Assembly: GCA_000733355.1 (NCBI GenBank)
Contig: JNVV01000031.1
Span: forward strand, 350,971-375,868
DNA length: 24,898 nt
Reading direction: 5' to 3'
Source: Falciphora oryzae
Lineage: Eukaryota; Ascomycota; Sordariomycetes; Magnaporthales; Magnaporthaceae
The notes beneath the pieces were generated by a model. That model searched no databases. It saw nothing but the letters and a program-made list of their open reading frames with translations, and was not told where the DNA came from. Shown here one piece after another: positions 8,488-18,830 of this stretch; positions within the stretch are counted from its first letter, which is position 1; each line of letters begins with the position of its first letter. Made by a program: the position numbers and the translations under genes.

Positions 8488-9652
8488 TCGGCATGCGGCG
8501 CGGTTGACGTGTTCCGCCATCGAAATGCCGGCTTGTGCTTGCAGGCTGAAATTGAAGTTGCATCAAGGCCTTGGCGGGAATAATCCCCGGCAGCTGTGGT
8601 GTGGGCCCCCCAGATATCGAAATCGCCCTGCAGCATGCGCGAGCCAGAGCTTTTTTTCCCAAAAAAAGCCCAAGCTTCCCTCGATGGCTGCGGATTGGCG
8701 AGCGAAGCTGTGGGGCAGCCTGCGGGAACCTTGAGCTTGGACGCAGGGGCCCCCAACAGCCGCCTCAGCCGGCAAGGCGCCTCCCAGCTGCTTGCTTTGT
8801 GCGCCCGACTCTGTCTGGACGAGTCAAACTGGGCTCATTGTTGTAGTCCGATTCATCTCTGCCTTTTCCCTCTTGTGCGAGTCTGACACTTGATGGATGG
8901 CCGGCTGCTGGCAGGGAGCCATGCTGCGTGTCCGCCCAGCGCTCCCCGGTTCTGGGGAGTTCGGACGGGAAAAGAAGCAAAGGAAGACGACGTCCAAAAG
9001 CATCCATGTAGCCAAAAACAACAGACCAGGGAGCTTCAAGCCCGTGCAGCCCGCCCTCGACACGGCAGGTTACCTACTGCAGACAGCTGCTCCGTCGTTA
9101 CACGCTGGACGCCTCGCACGGGGACCATGGGCCGATGAATCGTCCGGCTGCACTTGGGTCGAGTTCTACGCGAGATGGCATACGGGGTCGTCCAGACCGG
9201 CGATAGAGGAAACACGGGGGCACAATGTGCAGATGCGCATAGATGTGGCGGCCGACGAGGCCAGCCGCAACCATACAAAGGGCCCTACTGCACCGTAGCC
9301 GTGCGACCCTACTCCATGCCGCCGAGCCGACCGGCGAGGGCCTGGGGTTTCGCAGTGAGCAGTTGAGTCGTATGATGTCCTTGCTCCGACGGCCAGGGTC
9401 CCCGGTCCACCCCCACACGATCCCGGACCGGGGCCCGGCCCAGTAGGGGGCTCCCCCGAAAACTGGCAGCGCACCACGACGCGGCGTGCGCCGACGGGGG
9501 CGCACTGCGCTTCGCTCGCTGGCCTTCCAGAAGCTCGGCGGCGTTCGGCGGGTAGGGAAGTATACTTGGGCGGCGGCAATAATACGTGCCCGGGCCCTCC
9601 TTCCCTCGAGGCCTTGATGCATAAAGGGCCCTGCCCGCCAACTCGTTTGACG

Positions 9653-11247
9653 ATGGATTCTGATCTCTCTACTCAGCAGCAAGCCTCTACAGTAGCAGCA
9701 AGAAGATCAGACGAGTCTAGAAGACCCGGATCCAGAAATCGCAAACGAACAAGTTGGTCTTCCCGCCCCAGCATCACCTCGGTTTCGGCTCTCCCCTTCT
9801 CTGCTTCAAAACCCCTTCCTCCCGCCGCTCCCCGAAAGCCTCCTCCCGCTCCCTTGCCACAGCCCCTTCCAGATCTCCAGTCCGAACCTCCCCCAGCCGC
9901 CACCACGTTGTCCAACACGCAGAAAAAGCGGTCGTCACGAGCTGGGAAACGATCATCGCAAGTCGGATCAAACAGCCAGACCAAAAAAGACGACAGGACT
10001 GCCACCCCGTCCCCAACACCTCCCTCAAAGACACCTGAACCCCCAGAACCAGCACCAGCGTCATCGTCACCAGAGTCCAAGAAGTCGCTGCCCCCAACTC
10101 CCAAGCCCCCACCCAAACAAGCCCCTGCTCCCGAACCCAAGCCCACACCCGCTCCCGCCCCTGTTCCTGTTCCTGCAGAGCAGAAGCGGCAGCAGCAGCA
10201 GCCGCAACCACCCCCTGCACAAAAAGCAGCTCCAGCTCCAGCACCGGAGCCTGAAAAGCCGGCACCTCCCCCTCCGCCTCGCAGAACCCTTTCCTTCCGG
10301 CTTCCCGTCCGAGTAGCATCAGAAAACCCAACCTCGGCAGAAGCCATCTCCCCAGCCCAGAGCCGCAACAGAGCCCTTTCCCTCCCTGAGCAGTCTGAGC
10401 CGTCCACCCCCGCCACCCCCTCGCACACACGGAGCCAGTCCTCGTCCCACCAGCGTTTTTCGCAAAACTTCAACCGTTTTTCCCTTTCCTCCATCGGCGA
10501 ACTCGCTACTCCGCGGTTCGCGCCAGAGCCGCAAGTCGACCCTATACAGAGAGTCTCTGACAGCCCTGAAAGCAACTCTTCCACCAATTCTCCTGCCGAA
10601 CAGTTTCTTCTCGAACGAGGCCTGCCCATCGACGTGCCCCTCGAAAAAGTCCCCTCGCCTCTCATCTACCAGTCCGTTCTCGAGTCCCAGCTCAACAACT
10701 ACCTCGCCACAATGTCCGCCCAGTAAGTTTTTCCGACCTTCCCTGTCCCGCCTCGAAATAAGCTCTGGCCTGTGATCGCACGCGCCCGGCCTTATCTTGC
10801 CGCCAAGGACGATCCCGCCCATATCCCCGACACGGGCCGAAACCCACCATCGTCGGACCCACTCGCTTTGACTGACACACCGACCACCACCACCAACAAC
10901 AGGGCCGCCAAGACTCCCGATGTCGCTGCTGCCCAGCAGTACCAGCAGACCCCTCCCAACATGAACATGAGGATGCAGATGCCCTCCAACGCTCTGGTCC
11001 AGCCCGCCCTCCCCGGTCTCTCCGGCACCGCCAACGGCCCCGTCGGTACGTTTTGCTGCCAATCCCCAACGTACTATGGAAATCCCTTCTGACATGACGC
11101 CGCACAGGCAACCTCCTCCGCGGTCCCGTCTCGGCCGACGGCAAGCTCAAGGATGCCGTGCTCACTGTCGGCATCAAGCTCGACCTGGAGGCCGAGGTTC
11201 ACCTCACGGCCCGCGTACGTGGTGACATCCTCGTGGGCCTGTATTAA
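9653..11247 (+). CDS. Proline-rich protein of unknown function with conserved-looking C-terminal segment
   Basis: Three exons, 9653-10722, 10903-11045 and 11108-11247, give 450 residues. Intron 1 (180 nt) has GTAAGT, an ACTGAC branch and a CAG acceptor. Intron 2 (62 nt) has GTACGT and a CTGACATG branch. Phases 2 and 1 restore one frame through to TAA. I chose ATG 9653 (context GACGATGG, start MDSDLSTQQQ); in-frame ATGs at 9617 and 9566 are possible. Residues 1 to about 300 are disordered: Ser/Arg-rich, then many PxP and PxPxP runs, and a QQQQ stretch. From about residue 330 the sequence looks ordered (PAEQFLLERGLPIDVP, PSPLIYQSVLESQLNNYLA). The two last exons encode an M/Q/P linker and an end, DAVLTVGIKLDLEAEVHLTA followed by RVRGDILVGLY, that looks like an amphipathic beta structure under constraint. 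I do not recognise a named family. PxxP density suggests SH3-type partners, by inference only. Confidence 0.8.
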
Positions 11248-11883
11248 CCAGTTTCAATGCACGAGGATGCATCTTCGCCGTCGTCCTAGGCGCAATGCCA
11301 GGGTTACGGCAACGACAACAAGGAGGAACAAGCATTAGCCGAGGAAACACATGAAGAGAGCAGAGAAATTGGCTGGAAGGAATTGGATCGTTTGCGAATT
11401 TTTGGATATCTTCTTTTTCTTCCCTTCGCTTGGCGCGTTGGTGGTGGTCACGCAAAGCATCAACCGGCGTTCGATAACAAGGTCGGCTCGTTGGTTCCTT
11501 TTTTTCTGGGCGGTCCTGGAGATCCCGGAGAGAGAAACCGCCGGCCCCCTGGTTCATGATAGGCATACTCACTCATACCCCCCATTTTATGGAAATTGGA
11601 ATTTTTCTGTCTCACAACGGTCGCCTCTCATGGTATTCCCACAAGCCCCACAATCCTTTCGTCCCTTCTCTCCTTTGGGCGTTTTGGAGGATGTGCTTTT
11701 AAGCCTGGTTATGGTGGATACATGATGATAAATTCTGGCGTTTGAGAAATGCTATGAGGGGACTACTACCTAGTTTTACTCTGTCGCCACTAACGCCTTA
11801 CAGGAATCTTTGATATCCACTCTTTTCATGCCTGCCGGCCACCACTCAAACAATACCTTGTTTCCTTCCCCACAACCCCCCTC
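11248..11883. other. Convergent intergenic region (two 3' UTRs)
   Basis: It lies between the stop of the plus-strand gene at 11247 and the stop of the minus-strand gene at 11884. The sequence is less GC-rich than the flanking coding sequence, with T-rich patches near 11409-11425 and 11500-11510. It presumably holds both 3' UTRs and polyadenylation sites. I see no gene. Confidence 0.6.
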
Positions 11884-13712
11884 CTACCAGTGTTCAAGGT
11901 CGTAGCACAGCTGCTCGTCGTAGTTCTCGCCGTCCACATCGTAGTACACCTTGGCATCCATGAGCGAGCGGTGCCCGAGCAACACGGCGGAGAGCATGAC
12001 CTGCGTGAACTTTGGGTGGAAGAAGAAGCCGTCGATGGGCACCGTCTGCGCCGTGCCCTGAGCGAGCCCCGTCACGTCGCCATAAACCACCATGAGCGAG
12101 TGCGGCCCGGGCGTCCGCTGCTGCTGCTGCTGCTGCTGCTCGGCCTCCTCACCACCTGCTTCCGCGCCCGCCTCCGCCGTCTCGGCCGCCTCCGCCATCG
12201 ACTCAAGCCGGGGCGCAGGATCCGCAGGCGTGTAGGTCCGCCCCCTGCCCGGCGCGCGCATGCCGCCACCGTCACCGTTATTATTATTATTATTATTATC
12301 ATCGTCATCGTCGTCGAGCAGCTCGTCCCGGAACACGACAAGGAACGCCCACGGCACGATGGCGAGGTTGTCGGGCCCGCCGAACCGGGACGGCCTCGGG
12401 TCCTTGTCGCTGGCCATGTGGGTGAGAAGCACGATGCGCAGCGACGCCACGCCGCCCAGCAGCGGCGTCAGCGTCGCCGGCCGCACCAGCAGCGGCGGCC
12501 GCCAGAACTTGTCGTCCTCGGGCGGCCGCGGGATCCGCACCAGCTCGACCGTCGGCTTGCGGCTCGCCGCCGGGAACAGGGCCGAGCTCTTCCGGCGCTG
12601 CTTCGCCGTCGACTGCCGCTTGGCGGTGCTGGTGCGGGGGAGGGGAGGAGGGGGAGGGCCCTGCTCGGCGGGGTCGCCGCGGGACACGACCGACGACCTC
12701 CTCGAGGCGCCCGCCGTCGAGGCGCCGTTCCTGCCGGATTTGGACGACTTGGGGGAGACGCTGCTAGTTGTGGCGGGCCCCGAGGACTGCTTGCTCCGGT
12801 CCCCGTCGGCCGGGGCCCCGTCGTCTGCCTTGTCGCCTCCCTGGTTCTTGAGGAAGAACCCGACCGCCCTGCTGGTCCTGCGACCGTTCCCCCCGCCGGC
12901 GCTGGGCCCGGGCGCGTCGCTCGCGCCGTCGACGTTGGCAGGCCGCTCGCTGCCGCCAGGGGACGTGATCACCCAGCCGCCCGTGCCGTTTGGCGGACTC
13001 TTTTCGTCCATGCCGCCAGGTTAGCCATGTGCGTCCTTCAGAAGCACCCTTCTCAGCGCGAGCCACCCAGGCTCAGTCCCCGAGCCCTCTATATTCACCA
13101 ACATACCTTGTAGGCGGCGGGCCAGCCTCCAACCACTGCATCGATCAAGCTTTCGTCCAGGGGGTCGATCATGGGAGCCGAGGCGACCCTTTCTTTGCGC
13201 CTGGCCCGCCCCCGCTCCCAGCTGCCCGCTCCAGCGGCGAACGGGCTCGTCGTCTCCCCGAAACCCTTTTTATCCCAAAAGAAGCCGCCATTGCCACCAC
13301 CACCACCACCACCACCATTGTCGTTGCCGCCGCCGCCGACCCCCTCGTCTTCATCCACCTCCAGCTCCTCCTCGGGGAGCGGCTCGCCCGGGTCCATGAG
13401 GTCGATGGTCTCGCGGTGGTGGACGTAGCGGGGCACGAGGCGCGGCTGCTCGCCCGAGAAGTGCAGCGCGAGGTCCTCGAGCCGCTCCTTGGTCATTCCG
13501 GGCACGACGCTGTACAGCGCGAACGAGGCCCGCATCACGCAGCACCCGCCCGCGAACCGGCCGAGCCCCGGCGCGCTGCGCGGCAGCCGCATGTCGATGC
13601 CCGTCCGCGGGTCGATGGCGTGGTCGGTGGGCTCGGGCGAGAGCGCGCCCGCCGACGACGAGTTGGCCCGCTCGCCGCGCGGGTTGGGGAAGTAGTCTTC
13701 TGGCGTGTCCAT
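11884..13712 (-). CDS. Conserved-looking fungal protein of unknown function with homopolymer runs
   Basis: Two exons, 13712-13107 and 12999-11884, give 573 residues. The 107-nt intron has a GTATGT donor, a GCTAAC branch and an AAAAG acceptor in phase 0, joining GGWPAAYK to SPPNGTGGWVITSPGG. The ATG at 13712 has a good context (GCCGCCATGG). Residues about 30-120 look ordered (DPRTGIDMRLPRSAPGLGRF, CCVMRASFALYSVVPGMTKE). The middle is a disordered Ser/Gly/Pro/Arg-rich stretch with Gly, Asp, Asn and Gln runs. Ordered blocks return in exon 2: PTVELVRIPRPPEDDKFWRP, LTPLLGGVASLRIVLLTHMA, LAIVPWAFLVVFRDEL, SLMVVYGDVTGLAQ and IDGFFFHPKFTQVMLSAVLL, ending YDEQLCYDLEHW. No catalytic motif or membrane span is evident and I do not recognise a family. 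A TATATATA element lies about 145 nt upstream, and the SET gene is divergent on the other side. Confidence 0.8.
12118..12140. repeat. (CTG)n repeat encoding a Gln run
   Basis: Seven CTG units plus a partial unit; on the coding minus strand they encode seven Gln before RTPGP in the 11884-13712 gene. Confidence 0.9.
12277..12317. repeat. (TTA)n followed by (TCG/TCA)n repeat encoding Asn and Asp runs
   Basis: A tract of TTA/ATT units followed by TCATCG-type units. On the coding minus strand it gives a run of Asp (DDDDDDD) followed directly by a run of Asn (NNNNNNNN) in the 11884-13712 protein. It is strikingly AT-rich in an otherwise GC-rich exon. Confidence 0.9.
13294..13317. repeat. (CCA)n repeat encoding a Gly run
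   Basis: CCA/CAC units encode eight consecutive Gly on the minus strand (GNDNGGGGGGGGNGGFF) near the end of exon 1 of the 11884-13712 gene. Confidence 0.9.
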
Positions 13713-15085
13713 GGCGGCTTGGGGGCTGCGTGTGCTGTTGACCTTGGTTTTTGTCCCTTTAGGTAAGGTATAGATAAAAGTGAGATTTTTGTTTGACAAT
13801 CTGAGTACACGAGGTAGAGGCGAAGGCAGGTAGGTGTATGATAATGGATATCTGTATATATACCTAAGTATGAGTGCGAAACCCACACTCTGTCAGGAGC
13901 GGGGAGCACTGCGATGTCGACTGTGAGTGTTGTCTGACGCAGGGCGATGCCTACCAGGCTTGCCAGCACGCCGAGCATGGCAAGTGCACACCTAGTTTGG
14001 GTAGGAGACAGATAGGACCCAGGAAGGTGCCACCAATCCTTTAACAGCGGTACGTCTGTTCAGCTTATACAGGAATGTGCAGGTAAATGATGCATACTCC
14101 GTGATTATAGCGAGGAAAGTGCAGCAGGATGATTCACAAGAGGGCAGGTGCAAGCATGAGAGCAGGAGCACAGAGTAAGAGAGAAGCATACCAAAGTCAC
14201 GAGGCGACGAGAACTGCTTCGAAAGAATATAAATCATGGCAGAAAACATCACCGTCCTTCCCCATCCCGGTTGCGCTCCCCTCGGGAACGGGCCGTGTCT
14301 CTTCGCTCAGTGTAGCTTGCCACTAGTGGAACGAGCCTGAGATCTGTGAGGCCGGGCGGCAAACGGTGCGGAGGAAGCACAGGCGGGAGGGGGGCCGTCT
14401 AATCCGGCGTAACATTCTCGTGGGCTGGCGTTCCAGCCTTCCGGTGGGCGTCGCGTGGCACGAACCTGTCCTCGATTCCAACTTGTGGTCATGTCCAACC
14501 CGAGTTTTTACCATCATAAATCGTAGCCAGTACAGAAGAATAGTCTTACAGCCGTCGAATATGGGGCTGTGTTTTTTTTTTCTTTTTCGTTTCTATCCAG
14601 GGATTCGGCTATTCTGATCCACTGCCCAAAAACCGTGTAGCCGACTAGAGGCAACCGGTGGGTGCATCGTCAGCTTTTGACCCCTACTTGCTGCCCCTTC
14701 CCTTTACCACCCTGAAAACCGGCTGACCAAACATAAACCGAATTAGACAACGCGCCCGCATACCGCATGGGTACATCAATGCCAATCCCAAGGCGGCGTG
14801 CTATTGCCTAGCCGAGCCGTGCGGGTAAAGGTACTGCCAATTCTGGCTGCATATTTGTAGGCCTTGGCCGCTGCCATGCCGGCAAATAACAGCCCCTTTT
14901 TAGCTAAAGTGGTCCAGCATCTCGAAATGTCGCTCCGTGTTTTTGGAAAGCCCACGTTTCTCTTTCATCAAAATATCTACCATAGCTCCCGCTACCAACC
15001 TCGCATCGTTTAACATCCTTTACACCGTCGGATTCTTGCTCTTTCCCTGCATGTCCTCTCTACATATAATCGCTCGCTGCTCAAC
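13713..15085. other. Divergent intergenic region between the homopolymer-rich gene and the SET gene
   Basis: About 1.37 kb between two start codons on opposite strands, so it should hold both promoters. It contains the TATA-like element at 13854, a T-rich run near 14572-14586 and a C/T-rich stretch just before 15086, typical of fungal leaders. Small open frames here show no protein-like features. Confidence 0.55.
13854..13863 (-). promoter_or_regulatory. Candidate TATA box for the 11884-13712 gene
   Basis: GTATATATAC is a self-complementary TATA-like element about 142-151 nt upstream of the ATG at 13712. Spacing to a transcription start is plausible if the leader is about 100 nt. It is a sequence match only, without transcript support. 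Confidence 0.35.
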
Positions 15086-16718
15086 ATGCATCAGCTGCCG
15101 TATTCTGCTCCTCGGCTAGGGCTATCTGTGCTCCTCGCCTCAGTCAGCTCCGTCCTAGCCCTGTCCCGCGTCACCGGCGAATGCCCGGCTGGCTTCCCGG
15201 GAAGGATAGACTCGGTAGGGTTCACAGAGTGTGCGGTGCCCGTCGACGACGCCACATGCTCCGATGATCCGGCCAGCTGGGCGCCCTGGACCCACCGGCC
15301 CGTGTGCCTCAACTCTACAATCCTGACCCCGAGAGGGGTCGGTGGTGAGCGGCTCCCGGGCATCCCCGAGCCAGCCGACTCCGCCACCGTCAAGTTCTGC
15401 GTCTACACAAACGTGCACATGGGCGACATCGGGCTGAGCATCATCACGACGCCCGAGCACGCGGCCAGCAGCCTGCACCTGTTGGAGGAGCCAAGACTGC
15501 CTCATCTCTCTCGGGGGAGGAGGGCCAACGACCCGGCCGCGATGGCAAAGGCACAAGACCCACCCTACGAGGTCGCTGACCTGCCCGGGAAGGGCAAAGG
15601 GGTACTGGCGACGCGCAAGATCCGCAGGTTCGAGACCATCATGCTCGAGGCCGGGGCGGTCGTCGCGGCGAACGAGTTCGCGCGCGCCGTCAAGCGCCAA
15701 GACGGCTACCGGCTGCTGCACATCGCCGTGGACCGGCTGCGCGACCCGGGCCGCGTGCTGTCGCTGGCGCGGAGCAGCCCGTTTGCGCGGGATGACGTCG
15801 AGAATTTGCTGCGGACAAACTCGTTCGCCGGGGAGCTCGACGGGGAGCCGCACATGGGCCTGTTCCCGCGAGTTGCTGTAGGTGCTCCCCCAAGGCCAGG
15901 TCATCCAACGAGGAGAGTCGGAGTTGCATCGACTAACGTGTGACTTGAAAAAAAAAGAAGATAAATCATGCATGCAAACCAAAGTAAGGAACATGAGGGT
16001 AGTGGGGACAAGTGACTTCGAGTCCGCCTGGAGGATTGAGCTGAGGCTGACCGTTTCCTACCAGCGCCTTCCCTCGATTCTCTCAGAGGAGCATCATGAA
16101 TGCCATAGTCGCAAATCGAGACATCGAACCCGGCGAGGAGATCACCATCAGCTGTGAGTCGGGATCTGTACTCAAGGGATGTCACAAAAGTTACCTGCCC
16201 CCCTCCAACTCACACAAGCCACAGATACCCAAGAAGGCATGCAGTACAAGGACCGGCGCGAGCGTCTCGAGACGGTGTGGGGGTTCAAGTGCACGTGCGC
16301 GCACTGCACCGCCAACGACACCGAGCGCGCGTCCTCGGACGGGCGGCTCGAGGCCGCACAAAAGAAGCGAAAGGAGATTCTGGACGCCACAGACCGCGCC
16401 GACGCCGCCACCGCCATCCGCGTGAGCCACGAGGCCCTCGACATCCTGGCCCACGAAGACCTGCCGGCGCTGTTCCCGGAGCACTACGAGATCCTGGCGC
16501 GCGTCTACAACCTCGTCGGCCGCGCCGACCTGGCGGCCAAGTACGCCAGCATGGCCCTGCGGGTGCTGGACCTGTACGGGAGTCTGGAGCCGGACGAGCA
16601 GTATCTCAATCTCGAGATGATGCTGCGAGCTTTTTCCACACCCAGGGTGTCGACGACTCGTAGGTCAGCGACTGGCGATCGAAAAGAAGGCGGGGGTAGG
16701 GAACAGACTGGTCCATAG
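15086..16718 (+). CDS. SET-domain protein (SMYD-like, no MYND finger) with N-terminal signal sequence
   Basis: Four exons, 15086-15877, 15958-15983 (26 nt), 16065-16153 and 16225-16718, give 466 residues. Introns are 80, 81 and 71 nt with GTAGGT, GTAAGG and GTGAGT donors and ACTAAC or CTGAC branches in the first two. Residues 1-26 are a signal-peptide-like hydrophobic segment. A Cys-containing region follows (C33, C49, C58, C74, C105). The SET domain begins near residue 160: YEVADLPGKGKGVLATRKI, then MGLFPRVA, KINHACKPNAF (the NHxC AdoMet-binding motif, residues 265-275), NRDIEPGEEITISY (catalytic-type Tyr303) and the post-SET Cys cluster CTCAHC (325-330). A helical TPR-like C-terminus follows. 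The family methylates lysines, but the substrate here is unknown, and secretion is predicted only from the N-terminus. Filamentous fungi carry several such signal-bearing SET proteins. Reading through the introns would destroy the domain, which supports the model. The last 30 residues are uncertain. Confidence 0.85.
15958..15983 (+). other. 26-nt microexon encoding the SET catalytic motif
   Basis: This exon (AAG ATA AAT CAT GCA TGC, then AAA CCA AA) encodes KINHACKPN, with the last Asn codon split across the next intron. It is flanked by AAAAAG acceptor and GTAAGG donor sequences. The upstream exon ends at GLFPRVA and the downstream exon starts with C, completing AAC (Asn) and continuing AFPRFSQRS. 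The resulting order matches the usual FPEVARINHACxPN(A)xxRFS arrangement of the family, with Lys in place of the usual Arg before Ile. Confidence 0.85.
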
Positions 16719-18830
16719 GCCGTCTGAGAAAAGTCGGGACACTCGGTCTCCGTCGGCAGAAAAGCGATCCAAGGTGAAAATAGCCCTATTCCAAGGCATC
16801 CTCAGAAGAACAATGTATCGGCGTGAGAATAGAGTTCTAGCGTCTCGAGTCACTTGAGTGGATGATCGGGCGCAGGTGCGGGGGAAGATATCACATTATA
16901 TTGTTGTCTTTGAGCTGAAATGTGACACCAGGGATGAACCAGCCATTCTATGCGCTAACAGGGGTGTGGTGAACAATTACCCTCGGGTGATTATACATGA
17001 GGTCGGTGACAACCGACTCCTCCTGCGGCGCGCGATCCATGTGCCTCTTCTGGCTTGGCATGAGCGCCAAATAAGCACGCTCGGCTGAGGGCCTCTGGTT
17101 ACCCATCCCTTCCCGAAAAAAAAAAAAAATCTTTTTGTTCTCTTTGTTCTTTTTTTGACCCTTCTATCCTCCTGTATTTTGCGGTGTCCGTATTCGTGAG
17201 ATACGGCCACCGTAGTCGCAGCCCCACGGCAGACGAGGGTAGTCGCTGCCTTAATCTGAGACACGACTGAGAAGGCCAAGTCGTTGGGGCGAAAGCTGTG
17301 ACTGCCGTGGCTGTGAAAACAGCACGAGACGAGCCTAGGCACGTCTTCGGGGTCTGGCATAGCCATTTGGAGGTCTCGTTCCTCCAATGCTGTTGAGGTT
17401 GTAGAAGGAGCGCTTGCGGCTTCATCTGGTGATGCTCTTCTGCGTTAGCCGTGCAGCGGCTGGAGCCAAGGACGCACAGGAGCAGAAATTGTCGGTATGT
17501 GGAAGTGATAAAAGGAGAGGTGGAGATGGCTGTTGCCACGGGTGTGCTTTTTTTTGGTGTTGTGAAGTTCGGGCCCTGTGGTCGCGTGAAAGCAAGCGAT
17601 CCTGCGGCATAGCCGGAGGACTCGAGTCCATCGAAGCGCGCCGTACGGTGAATGACAAGGCACTGCGGTGGCTTGACGTCGGCGCGACGAGGATGACGGT
17701 CGATGTGGATTCGCGGAGGGCAGGGTCGGTGGGAAGATAATCGAATATCATGTCCACCGCTAACGCCGGGAAGCATGATAATGAAGGGTATGCTGGTAAG
17801 GAGGGAAAGAAGAGAGTAGTCAAGGAGGAAACAGAAACAAGCAAGAAGTCGGCGCCCCAGCCGACGGCCCGAAGCCATCATGATGCCCTTATCCCCAAGA
17901 GTGCGTTGCTTCGTCCAACCCACCGACAGTGGAATCAAGTAGAAGAACTCCTAACGCCAGAAAGCCAAAAATAAATGTTTGCCTAGCCACTCCCAGGACC
18001 AACGCCAATGCCGTTCGAAGCATGGTTTTCTCGGTCCCCGACCGAACGCCTCCTGGTAGCAAGTAGACCTCTAAACGCCCGATATATTGAGTGAAGAAAT
18101 GGGTAGAAAATGAGAGCCAAGAAGCAGAGCGGCATGTCTAGACGCCGCGCACACCCATCGTATAAAACCTCGAAGACTTTTGTGAATCTTGGTAGCCCCG
18201 TGGGGGGTATGTGAGAGTAGGCGGATCGTCTAGAGATCGAGATGTTGCAGGATGGAATTTGTGACTCGACCGAGCGTGGTGGCCGAGAAGAAAGATAACC
18301 ACACAATGAGTCCGGGACTAGGCCCCAAACTTACGACGGTTACCCGGTTTCCTGCTTTTGGCAGCCTGTCATTGCCAGAGAATGGGAGCAGCGATGACGA
18401 CAGGACTGGGAGGATGTCGACGCTAGACGAGAAAAAAAAAATGACTGGAAAAGGAGTGTGGCGAGGGTATGTGGGAGATGCAAAACAACAAAGCTGATGG
18501 CGTCGAAGCTAAGCACGCGAATCCCAAGTCGGCGACGAGGAAAAGGAATTCCCGAGGATGAATCGTCCGAGATTATGGAAAGTCGTTGAGAGGTTTGGAG
18601 AGGAACTAGCGCCGGCCACGGGAGCTGTGACTGGGAGAGCTAGTGAGAGGAAGGAGGAGACGTAAAATCAGAAGAGCGGGAATGAAGTAGGGTACTGAAG
18701 AAAAGGTATGAGAAAAACGAATAGGAAATATATACAATCCAACAGATTCTGAGGAAGAAAAAGGGACATGTGTGACGCGGCATGATGCGCATCGTGGACA
18801 CCCCTCTGGAGGGCGAAGGATCGACGCAAG
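16719..18830. other. Convergent gene-poor region between the SET gene and DHH1
   Basis: About 2.1 kb between the stop of the SET gene and the stop of DHH1. It contains A and T runs at about 17115-17156 and holds the two 3' UTRs. A 279-codon open frame on the minus strand (17938-17099) overlaps open frames in other registers, has an odd composition and ends in a homopolymer-derived Phe run, so I do not call it a gene. DHH1 relatives often have long 3' UTRs, which may account for part of the right side. Confidence 0.5.

Larger units (their letters stand above)
6788..9652. other. Gene-free intergenic region of about 2.9 kb
   Basis: It lies between two divergent starts (6787 minus, 9653 plus). 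The left end holds the promoter of the minus-strand gene, including a run of 16 A followed by 6 G at 6931-6952. Open frames in the middle exist on both strands at once, are rich in Arg/Gly/Ala/Pro and lack recognisable motifs, which is what GC-rich non-coding DNA gives. A 12-bp inverted repeat sits at 8454-8487. I see no tRNA, no transposon protein and no splice-consistent gene here. Confidence 0.55.

Noticed and set aside
9098..9682. 194-codon minus-strand frame and overlapping plus-strand frames
   Set aside because: Several registers are open at once in GC-rich DNA and all are Arg/Pro/Gly-rich without motifs.
9673..10665. 330-codon Gly/Ala-rich open frame on the minus strand
   Set aside because: It mirrors the proline-rich exon of the 9653-11247 gene; complement of Pro codons gives Gly runs.
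11890..13113. 407-codon open frame on the plus strand
   Set aside because: It is antisense to the 11884-13712 gene, is Arg/Gly/Ala/Pro-rich with repeat-derived Ile/Val/Leu runs, and the minus-strand model has clean splice sites and ordered domains.
17099..17938. 279-codon minus-strand open frame with one hydrophobic segment
   Set aside because: Odd composition, ends in Phe from a poly(A/T) run, overlaps other open frames on both strands, and no recognisable motif. It cannot be ruled out without transcripts.
17983..18306. 107-codon minus-strand open frame
   Set aside because: Short, no motif, no splice partner, lies in the convergent 3' region.
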